Shown here one piece after another: positions 1-5,592 of a DNA stretch of 5,887 nt. The translations under genes and the position numbers were made by a program. How positions within the stretch are numbered: the stretch's first letter is position 1; each line of letters starts with the position of its first letter. Origin of the DNA: JAVVHH01 sp050954595 (GTDB lineage Bacteria > Pseudomonadota > Alphaproteobacteria > Acetobacterales > Acetobacteraceae). The notes under the pieces were generated by a model, which saw only the letters and a list, made by a program, of their open reading frames with translations, was not told where the DNA came from and searched no databases. The stretch is from NCBI GenBank assembly GCA_050954595.1, contig JBPBQE010000476.1, forward strand, positions 1-5,887. Reading direction: 5' to 3'.

Positions 1-77
1 AAAAAGGTTTGTTGGAAGGCGAGACATGCGCATGAGCCTCCGGAATTGTGCCGGTGCCGTAATTTGTTAGAAGAACT

Positions 78-89
78 AGAAGCGTGCTG
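78..89 (+). repeat. 12-bp direct repeat, copy 1 (AGAAGCGTGCTG)
   Basis: The 12-mer AGAAGCGTGCTG occurs here and again exactly at 147-158, 69 bases further on. It lies in the gene-poor flank. Copy 1 is followed at once by a partial echo, CGTGCTG. The function is unknown, and a 12-base match inside 430 bases could be a relic of a local duplication or chance. Confidence 0.4.
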
Positions 90-146
90 CGTGCTGACAG
101 GATGTCCGAGGCGGGCCGGATTGCCTTGTTTCCAAGGCTCATCTCC

Positions 147-158
147 AGAAGCGTGCTG
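147..158 (+). repeat. 12-bp direct repeat, copy 2 (AGAAGCGTGCTG)
   Basis: This is an exact second copy of the 12-mer at 78-89. On the minus strand both copies read CAGCACGCTTCT and fall in the same frame of the stop-free stretch that reaches the left edge, since the spacing of 69 is a multiple of three. There they encode Ser-Thr-Leu-Leu twice. Confidence 0.4.
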
Positions 159-434
159 TCGACATCATTGTTGATCTAGACCGATTGCAGGGCATCGCTG
201 ATGCTTGAACAGGAACGAACATTTCCACACCAGCGGTGGAGGTAATGCCGACTTTTCGCCAATCAGGTATCCGTCCTTGACCAAGCCAACCAGAATCTCA
301 ATTGAACATCTGCGGTTTTCAGCAGGGTGTCTCTAACAATTGACACATTGCGCGGCTGCATAAGGTAGCGTCCGCGATCGTAGCGACCTCCGTCTGGACG
401 GTGCCGTGGTCATCCACCTGTGTCGACCATCCCA

Positions 435-1100
435 TCAGATCCGGTGCTGGAACGGCAGCGCCTGCCCCGCTCGCAACCGGAACAGCCCGGCCGGTCGGTG
501 AGCGCCGGTCTTGCGGCTCTCGGCGGGCTCCACGATCTCCTGATCGATGATCTTGCGCCGGAACGAGGCCAGATCCAGCCGCGTCCCCAGCACCTGCTGA
601 TACACGGCGTGCAATTCCGCCAGGGTGAACAAAGCCGGCAGCAGAAACGCCGGCAACGCGGAGTAGCTGGATTTTCCACGGAGCCGTGCGACGGCCGCAT
701 CGACGATCGAGGCGTGGTCGAACGCCAGCGGCGGCAGCGAGGTCACCGGCTGCAGCGTCAGCGCGCTGTTGGCGGCAAGCAGGTCAGCTTCCGGCACCAG
801 CGCGAAATACGCCACCGTCAACGACCATCCGCGCGGATCGCGCGCCGCCCCACTGAACGTGCCGAGCTGTTCGAGGTAGCGGCACTCCAGCCCGGCTTTC
901 TCGCGCAGGATACGGGCCGCCGCGGCTTCCAGTGTGCTGTCGTCCGGCACGTGGACATACCCGCCGGGCAGTGCCGCCATGCCGGCGAACGGCGCCCGGT
1001 TCCGCTCGATCAGCCCGACGGCGAGGGCGCCGCCACTGAGGGTCAACAAGGCCGTGTCCACGGTCGCGATCGGCATCGGGAAATTCGGTTCTGCACTCAT
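435..1100 (-). CDS. nrtR: NrtR-type transcriptional regulator of NAD metabolism (Nudix domain plus winged helix)
   Basis: This is a probable repressor that binds ADP-ribose-type ligands and controls the divergent NAD-salvage operon. It has 221 residues. Residues ~10-140 form a Nudix domain. The Nudix box region starts at LPGGYVHV (44-51) and ends RILREKAGL (63-71). Two acidic positions of the canonical RExxEExGU are Ile64 and Lys68, so hydrolysis is unlikely; such decay is typical of the NrtR family. Residues ~149-209 (ALPAFLLPALFTLAELHAVY, then FRRKI and HRPAGLFRLR) match the family's winged helix, including the RPAxLFR-like end. The length is close to the usual ~230. I chose the ATG at 1100. 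An in-frame ATG at 1115 would add five residues with AT-rich codons and would place the start inside the candidate operator. Neither start has a good Shine-Dalgarno. The family call is firm; the start is not. Confidence 0.9.
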   Translation of the reverse strand: MSAEPNFPMPIATVDTALLTLSGGALAVGLIERNRAPFAGMAALPGGYVHVPDDSTLEAAAARILREKAGLECRYLEQLGTFSGAARDPRGWSLTVAYFALVPEADLLAANSALTLQPVTSLPPLAFDHASIVDAAVARLRGKSSYSALPAFLLPALFTLAELHAVYQQVLGTRLDLASFRRKIIDQEIVEPAESRKTGAHRPAGLFRLRAGQALPFQHRI

Positions 1101-1105
1101 ATTTC

Positions 1106-1119
1106 TAATTTGCATATTA
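1106..1119. promoter_or_regulatory. Candidate NrtR operator / divergent promoter region
   Basis: TAATTTGCATATTA is a 14-base palindrome with a single mismatched pair (T/T at the fourth position from each end). It lies in an AT-rich stretch, about 1098-1130, that stands out in this GC-rich window. It sits between the divergent regulator gene and the NAD-salvage operon, which is where NrtR regulators commonly bind. A related half-motif recurs beside it: TCTAATT at 1104-1110 and TCTAACT at 1122-1128. I could not pick convincing -35 and -10 boxes for either direction. The assignment to NrtR rests on position and symmetry, not on a match to a known consensus. Confidence 0.45.
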
Positions 1120-1171
1120 CATCTAACTAGTCCAGGATGGTGTCACCGGGCGAGCCCGGCCCTGTCCCTCC

Positions 1172-1176
1172 GGAGG
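1172..1176 (+). promoter_or_regulatory. Ribosome binding site deciding the start of the synthetase gene
   Basis: GGAGG lies 8 bases before the ATG at 1185. It supports that start over the in-frame ATG at 1137, which has no Shine-Dalgarno and would add 16 residues rich in Gly and Pro with no family counterpart. Confidence 0.75.
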
Positions 1177-1184
1177 CCACATCG

Positions 1185-1982
1185 ATGCGACTCAGCCTAA
1201 CCGTTTCCGGCCAGATCGTCCCGCTGCGATGCTTCACCTTCCCGGGCGGCGAACTCCAGGTCAGGATCGAGGGCCCATCCAGCCCAGCCGGCTCCGTCAC
1301 GATCCGCGCCGACCTGGTGAATTCTGAGACGTTGATGGCGCTGTTGCTGTTGACCGATGCAGCGCGCCGTCATTACGCCGACCCCGCCATCGATCTCATC
1401 TGCCCCTATTTGCCGTATGCGCGGCAGGATCGGGTGGCCTATCCCGGCGAGGCGCTCTCGGCCGCGGTGGTCTGCAAGCTGCTCAATGCGCAGGGCTACC
1501 AGTCGGTCGAGATCTGGGACGCGCATAGCGATGTGTCACTGGCCTTGCTTGACCGGGTGCGGCACCGGCCGGCCAGCGACCTGGCCGGGCCGATCGTCAC
1601 GGCGAACGACGTCGTGGTGGCGCCGGATCTGGGCGCAGTCAAGCGGGCGACGGCCTGCGCCAAGCTGGCCGGCGTACCGGTGGTGCAGGCGGAGAAGACC
1701 CGCAGCACCGATACCGGCGCCATCACCGGCTCGGCGGTGCATAGCGGCCCGATCGGCGGGCGGAACTTCCTGATCGTCGACGACATCTGCGATGGCGGCC
1801 GCACCTTCATCGAACTGGCCAAGGTGCTGCGGCCGCTGACCGAGGGCCGGGTCAAGCTCTACGTTACCCATGGCATCTTCAGCGCCGGCTTCGATGCTCT
1901 GTGCGCCGGAATCGACCAGATTTTCGTCGCCAATCCGTTCCCGGCCGACCTGCCCGATTTCGTTCAAATCGTTAGAGGATAG
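1185..1982 (+). CDS. prs: PRPP-synthetase-like protein (ribose-phosphate pyrophosphokinase family), short form
   Basis: The family transfers pyrophosphate from ATP to C1 of ribose 5-phosphate, giving PRPP, the co-substrate of the next gene's enzyme. At 265 residues it is shorter than the usual ~310-320. Visible motifs are FPGGE (18-23 region, matching the F-x-D/G-GE strand), PYLPYARQDR (74-83, the ATP-binding YxRQDR), WDAHSD (111-116, where the family has DLH), PDLG (147-150), EKTRS (170-174, the catalytic-loop Lys and Arg) and VDDICDGGRTF (198-208, the phosphate-binding loop). That loop reads DGGRT where ordinary Prs has DTGGT or DTAGT, and the segment after RQDR (VAYPGEALSA) also differs. 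This dedicated copy is probably not the housekeeping enzyme. It could instead pyrophosphorylate ADP-ribose, as the phage Adps relatives do. The next gene starts 4 bases downstream. The family is clear; the substrate is open. Confidence 0.88.
   Translation: MRLSLTVSGQIVPLRCFTFPGGELQVRIEGPSSPAGSVTIRADLVNSETLMALLLLTDAARRHYADPAIDLICPYLPYARQDRVAYPGEALSAAVVCKLLNAQGYQSVEIWDAHSDVSLALLDRVRHRPASDLAGPIVTANDVVVAPDLGAVKRATACAKLAGVPVVQAEKTRSTDTGAITGSAVHSGPIGGRNFLIVDDICDGGRTFIELAKVLRPLTEGRVKLYVTHGIFSAGFDALCAGIDQIFVANPFPADLPDFVQIVRG
1974..1979 (+). promoter_or_regulatory. Ribosome binding site of the nicotinamide transferase gene
   Basis: AGAGGA lies 7 bases before the ATG at 1987, inside the last codons of the synthetase gene, which suggests the two are translated from one message. 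It fixes the start at 1987 rather than at an upstream in-frame ATG at 1870, which overlaps the preceding gene by over 100 bases. Confidence 0.7.
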
Positions 1983-1986
1983 CTTC

Positions 1987-3486
1987 ATGCGTATCTCTCC
2001 GCTGCACGCGACCGACTTCTATAAAACCGGTCACATCCGCCAGTATCCGCCGGCAACGTCGCTGGTTTATTCCAACTTCACCTGTCGCAGTGACAAGCTC
2101 GCCGAGGTGCTGTCCGACTTCGACCACAAGGTGGTGTTCTTCGGCCTGCAGGGCCTGGCGCAATGGCTGTTGATCGACGCCTGGAATGACGAGTTCTTCC
2201 GCAAGCCCAAGGAGGACGTGGTCGGCGCCTACCAGCGCCGGATGGACATCTCGCTCGGCAAGGGCGCCGTCGACGTCAGCCACGTCGCAGCCCTGCACGA
2301 CCTCGGCTACCTGCCGCTGCGGATCAAGGCGCTGCCGGAGGGCAGCCGGGTGCCGATGCGGATCCCGCTGCTGACGGTGGTCAACACGCACCCGGATTTC
2401 TACTGGGTAACCAACTACATCGAAACTCAGCTTTCGGCCGAACTGTGGAAAGCTGTCACTTCGGCCACCATCGCTTACGAATACCGCCGCCTGTTCGCCC
2501 GCTATGCCGAGCGCACCGGCGCCGACCCGGCGATGCTCCCCTGGTTGGGCCACGACTTTTCCGCCCGCGGCATGTCCGGCATCAGCGACGGCGCCACCAG
2601 CGGTGCCGGGCACCTGCTGTCGTTCTGCGGCACCGACACGATCGCCGCCATCGACTACCTCGAGGCCACCTACCCGGACGCGGAACCCACGCTGATCGGC
2701 GGCTCCGTGCCGGCGACCGAGCACTCCGTCATGTGCATGGGCGGCGAGGATGACGAGATCGGCACCTTTCGCCGCCTGGTCACCGACACCTATCCGTCCG
2801 GCATCGTCAGCATCGTCAGCGACACCTGGGATTTCTGGCGCGTGATCACCGAGTATGCCGCCGCGCTGAAGCCGGAGATCCTGGCACGCACGCCGGACGC
2901 GCTGGGTAATGCCAAGGTGGTGTTCCGCCCCGATAGTGGCGACCCCGTCCTCATCATCGCCGGCGACCCGGCTGCCGCTCCGGGCACGCCCGAGCACAAA
3001 GGCGCCGTCGAGTGCCTGTGGGACATCTTCGGCGGCACGGTCACGGCGCAGGGCTTCCGTGTGCTCAACCCCCGCGTCGGCATGATCTACGGCGACAGCA
3101 TCACGCTGGACCGCGCCACCCGTATCCTGGACGCGCTCGCGGCCAAGGGCTTCGCGTCGAGCAACATGGTGTTCGGCATCGGCTCCTTCACCTACCAGCA
3201 CGTCACCCGCGACAGCTTCGGCACTGCGATCAAGGCGACCTTCGGCGTGGTGGCCGGCGAGGACCGCGTGCTGTTCAAGGCGCCCAAGACCGATAACGGC
3301 ATCAAGAACTCCGCCCGCGGCTTGCTGCGGGTCGAGCAGGAGAACGGCAGCTTCGTGTTGCACGAGTTGCAGACCCGCGAGCAGGAACAGCACGGCGCGC
3401 TGCAGACCGTGTTCGAGGATGGCCGCATGGTCCGCATGGAGGGGTTGTCGACACTGCGGCAGCGTCTGTGGGGCGATCGTGGCTGA
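1987..3486 (+). CDS. nadV: Nicotinamide phosphoribosyltransferase (NAMPT/NadV family)
   Basis: The family joins nicotinamide to PRPP, giving NMN and pyrophosphate in NAD salvage; it is cytosolic. It has 499 residues, near human NAMPT at 491. By hand alignment the known active-site residues are kept. The N-terminal signature TDFYKTGHIRQYPP (9-22) holds Tyr12 (human Tyr18). HDFSARG (189-195) holds Phe191 and Arg194 (human Phe193, Arg196), and GTDT (215-218) holds Asp217 (human Asp219, nicotinamide recognition). TEHS (244-247) holds His246 (human His247, the phosphorylated His), and FRPDSGDP (313-320) holds Arg314 and Asp316. YGDSI (368-372) and FGIGSFTYQHVTRD (396-409) line the phosphoribosyl site. 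The protein therefore looks active. It follows a PRPP-synthetase-like gene by 4 bases, and its end overlaps the next start by 8. No NMN adenylyltransferase lies in the window, so an alternative role as a nicotinamide ADP-ribose transferase (Namat-like) is possible. Confidence 0.94.
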   Translation: MRISPLHATDFYKTGHIRQYPPATSLVYSNFTCRSDKLAEVLSDFDHKVVFFGLQGLAQWLLIDAWNDEFFRKPKEDVVGAYQRRMDISLGKGAVDVSHVAALHDLGYLPLRIKALPEGSRVPMRIPLLTVVNTHPDFYWVTNYIETQLSAELWKAVTSATIAYEYRRLFARYAERTGADPAMLPWLGHDFSARGMSGISDGATSGAGHLLSFCGTDTIAAIDYLEATYPDAEPTLIGGSVPATEHSVMCMGGEDDEIGTFRRLVTDTYPSGIVSIVSDTWDFWRVITEYAAALKPEILARTPDALGNAKVVFRPDSGDPVLIIAGDPAAAPGTPEHKGAVECLWDIFGGTVTAQGFRVLNPRVGMIYGDSITLDRATRILDALAAKGFASSNMVFGIGSFTYQHVTRDSFGTAIKATFGVVAGEDRVLFKAPKTDNGIKNSARGLLRVEQENGSFVLHELQTREQEQHGALQTVFEDGRMVRMEGLSTLRQRLWGDRG

Positions 3487-4477
3487 GATCAGCCGCTTCT
3501 TCGCCTATCGCCACCTCCGCAGCGAGGCGGCCAGTCACGTGGTGGTGTTCCGCCGCGGCAAGCTCGTCCGCTCCGGCCGCGGCCTCAGCTTCTGGTTCGA
3601 TCCGGACCACACCAGCATCATGGAGATCCCGGCCGACGACCGCGACACCGACTTCGTATTTCAGACCCGCTCGCGCGACTACCAAGTCGTCACCGTCCAA
3701 GGCACCATCACCTGGCGGGCAGCCGAGCCCAACGCGCTCGCGACCCGGGTGGATTTCTCCATCGACATGCGGAACGGGCGCTTGCGCACGGACCCGCTGG
3801 ACCGCATCGCCAGCCTGTTGATCGGCTTGGCGCAGTATCAGGCGGCCCGTTACATCGAGCACCGCACCGTTAGCGATCTGCTGGCCGAGGGTGCGGCGCC
3901 GATCCAGGACGGGATTGCCGCCGGGTTGGTGGCCGATACCCGATTGCGCGAGATGGGGCTGTCGGTGGTCACTGTCCGCATCGCCGGCGTCAGCCCCAGC
4001 GCCGAGCTTGCCCGCGCGCTGGAGACGCCCACCTTCGAGCGGGCGCAGGGCATGGCGGACGAGGCGTCGTTCGCGCGCCGAGCCCAGGCGGTGGAAAAGG
4101 AGCGGGCGATCGCCGAAAACGAACTGTCCACCAAGGTGGAACTGGCGCGGCGGCAGGCCGCGCTGATCGTGCAGGAGGACGAGAACGCCAGGCGCGTGGC
4201 CGAGGGTCGGGCCGAAGCCGGCCGCATCGCCGCCGAGGCGGAGGCGGCGCGCATCCGCCTGGTGGAGGCCGCCCGCAACGGTGCCGAAGGCGAGCGCTTG
4301 GTCCTGTTGCGCGACGTCGACCCGGCCGTGCTGCAGACGCTCACGCTGCGCGCCTTCGCGGAGAAGCTCACCAAGATTGACACCCTCAACGTGACGCCCG
4401 ACCTGACGGCGGCGCTGGCCGGACTGCTCCGCGGCCCCGCGCCGGAGACGCCCAAGGCCGCCCCGACCGTACGATGA
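3479..4477 (+). CDS. SPFH/band-7 (prohibitin-like) domain protein, no membrane segment
   Basis: SPFH proteins form oligomeric scaffolds, usually at membranes, that organise partner proteins. It has 332 residues. Residues ~18-185 form the SPFH domain: a beta-rich start (HVVVFRRGKLVRSGRGLSFW, 20-39), YQVVTVQGTITWR (68-80), a helical middle, then LREMGLSVVTVRIAGVSPS (156-174), the usual closing strand. Residues ~186-270 are Ala/Glu/Arg-rich and likely a coiled coil. The last ~12 residues are Pro-rich. Unlike many family members it has no N-terminal hydrophobic anchor. I chose a GTG start that overlaps the end of the previous gene by 8 bases, with GGGG at 3470-3473 five bases before it; the only longer option (3419) adds Cys/Trp-rich residues from the nadV frame, and the first internal Met is residue 48. 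It overlaps the next gene by 4 bases. It may scaffold the neighbouring enzymes; its role here is unknown. Confidence 0.85.
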   Translation: MAEISRFFAYRHLRSEAASHVVVFRRGKLVRSGRGLSFWFDPDHTSIMEIPADDRDTDFVFQTRSRDYQVVTVQGTITWRAAEPNALATRVDFSIDMRNGRLRTDPLDRIASLLIGLAQYQAARYIEHRTVSDLLAEGAAPIQDGIAAGLVADTRLREMGLSVVTVRIAGVSPSAELARALETPTFERAQGMADEASFARRAQAVEKERAIAENELSTKVELARRQAALIVQEDENARRVAEGRAEAGRIAAEAEAARIRLVEAARNGAEGERLVLLRDVDPAVLQTLTLRAFAEKLTKIDTLNVTPDLTAALAGLLRGPAPETPKAAPTVR

Positions 4478-5577
4478 CGGGCGCGCTCGCCCCCCGCCTT
4501 GTGCTGGTTACGCGGGAGACCGAGTACGAGGGCTTGATGGCCCGGCATGCCACGCGCGGCCAAGCGGCGGCCTTCCTGCGGCGGCGGTCGCAGACCCTCA
4601 CGGAGGTGGATGCCCAGCGGGATCAGGTAGGGGCGATGCTGGCTGAGATCCGCGCCGCAGTGCCGAAGGGCTGGCGCATCGCGACGGTGCGGCGGGCGGA
4701 ACTGGACCGCTTCCTGTTCGGCCCGGAGGACGTGGTGGTCGCCGTCGGCCAGGACGGGCTGGTCGCCAACCTGGCCAAGTATCTCGACGGCCAGCCGGTG
4801 ATCGGCGTCAACGGCGACCCGGCCCGCAACCCGGGCGTGCTGGTGCCGCACACCGCCGCCGATGCCGCCGCACTGCTGCAGCGCGCCGCCGCAGGGACCC
4901 TCCCGACCGAAGGCCGCACCATGGTGCGGGCGGAGCTGGACGACGGACAGGTGCTACTGGCGTTGAACGAGATCTTCGTCGGCCATGCCAGCCACCAATC
5001 CGCCCGCTACAGCCTCGCCTATGCAGGGCGGGAGGAGATGCAGTCCTCGTCGGGTTTGATCGTGGCCAGCGGCACCGGCGCCACCGGCTGGGCGCTGTCG
5101 ATCGCGCGTGCCACGGGCATCACGGTGGATCTGGCCCCGGAGGAGCCGGCTGCCATGTTCCTGGTCCGCGAGCCCTGGCCGAGCCAGGCGACCGGAACCG
5201 GGCTCACCGGCGGCCGGCTCGCCCGGGGCGACATCCTGCTGGTGGCGTCGCGGATGAACGAGGGCGGCGTGGTGTTCGCCGACGGTATGGAAGGGGACCG
5301 GCTGGACTTCGCCTGGGGACGGACCCTGCGCGTTGCCGTGGGGGAGCGGCAATTGCGCTTCGTCCCCGGCACCCGGCCTCCACCTCCTGCCTCGCCACGC
5401 CGAACTGCCCGGCCGACGCAGGCCGTGGCGGCGCCGACGATCCAACCGGCGGTTCCGGCCCCCGCCGCACGGACGCGATCGGGGCCTCGACGACGCCTGA
5501 TCTGGCTGCTGCTGGCCCTCCTTGCCCTGGTATGGCTGGCCGAGAAGATCATGGCGTTAATCGCCGCCGCGGTGTGA
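4474..5577 (+). CDS. Divergent NAD-kinase-like protein with C-terminal membrane anchor
   Basis: It has 367 residues. ATP-NAD kinases phosphorylate NAD to NADP. Hallmarks in order are VVVAVGQDGLV (87-97, the GGDGT loop, with the catalytic Asp kept as Asp94 but the second Gly now Gln and the Thr now Leu), IGVNGD (110-115), LNEIFVG (164-170, the NE motif that binds the nicotinamide ribose), SSGLIVASGTGATGW (192-206, matching DGLIxSTPTGSTAY) and FADGMEGDRL (268-277). After the kinase-like core, residues ~300-340 are a Pro/Ala/Arg-rich linker. Residues ~341-365 (IWLLLALLALVWLAEKIM) form one hydrophobic helix after a basic RRR, so the protein is probably tail-anchored with the enzyme in the cytosol. 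Its ATG overlaps the SPFH stop (ATGA), implying coupled translation. The context favours an NAD(P) role. The altered motif leaves the substrate uncertain; a diacylglycerol- or sugar-kinase-like activity of the same fold is the alternative. Confidence 0.8.
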   Translation: MTGALAPRLVLVTRETEYEGLMARHATRGQAAAFLRRRSQTLTEVDAQRDQVGAMLAEIRAAVPKGWRIATVRRAELDRFLFGPEDVVVAVGQDGLVANLAKYLDGQPVIGVNGDPARNPGVLVPHTAADAAALLQRAAAGTLPTEGRTMVRAELDDGQVLLALNEIFVGHASHQSARYSLAYAGREEMQSSSGLIVASGTGATGWALSIARATGITVDLAPEEPAAMFLVREPWPSQATGTGLTGGRLARGDILLVASRMNEGGVVFADGMEGDRLDFAWGRTLRVAVGERQLRFVPGTRPPPPASPRRTARPTQAVAAPTIQPAVPAPAARTRSGPRRRLIWLLLALLALVWLAEKIMALIAAAV

Positions 5578-5592
5578 ACGCGACCCGTCCCG

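Larger units (their letters stand above)
1..434. other. Gene-poor, lower-GC flank with no supported gene
   Basis: I see no convincing gene here. Positions 1-360 are about 52% GC by hand count (186 of 360), against a much higher value in the genes to the right. All frames are broken by stops into short pieces. Two minus-strand pieces look weakly protein-like. One lies roughly between 330 and 175 and contains the peptide EILVGLVKDGYLIGEKS. The other is stop-free from about 178 down to position 1, so it runs off the left edge, and contains LLVLLTNYGTGTIPEAH. They are in different frames and neither has a clear start with a ribosome binding site. The stretch could be the remains of a decayed gene or mobile element, or the far end of a gene lying to the left. 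No inverted terminal repeats or tRNA-like structures were seen. Confidence 0.5.

Noticed and set aside
340..368. TTGACA at 340-345 as a -35 promoter box
   Set aside because: No acceptable -10 box lies at 16-18 bases spacing, and no plus-strand gene follows.
390..418. Small inverted repeats CCGTCTGGACGG (390-401) and GTGGTCATCCAC (407-418) as a terminator for nrtR
   Set aside because: Arms are only 4-5 bases, one has a 2-base loop, and no T-run follows on the minus strand.
420..1130. 236-residue plus-strand open frame
   Set aside because: It lies opposite the nrtR gene, is rich in Arg, Gln and His with no recognisable domain, and has no Shine-Dalgarno. It is a shadow of a GC-rich gene.
1137..1184. 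Longer N-terminus for the synthetase from the ATG at 1137
   Set aside because: There is no ribosome binding site at 1137, while GGAGG sits 8 bases before 1185. The added residues match nothing in the family.
1972..3393. 473-residue minus-strand open frame
   Set aside because: It is entirely antisense to the nicotinamide transferase gene, whose active-site residues are all conserved. The antisense product has a low-complexity Gly/Ala/Val/Asp/His composition.
3850..4851. 333-residue minus-strand open frame
   Set aside because: It is antisense across the SPFH and kinase-like genes, with Ser/Ala/Arg-rich composition and no motif.
5554..5581. GCGTT / AACGC pair as a terminator between the convergent genes
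   Set aside because: A 5-base stem with an 18-base interior and no T-run is too weak to call.
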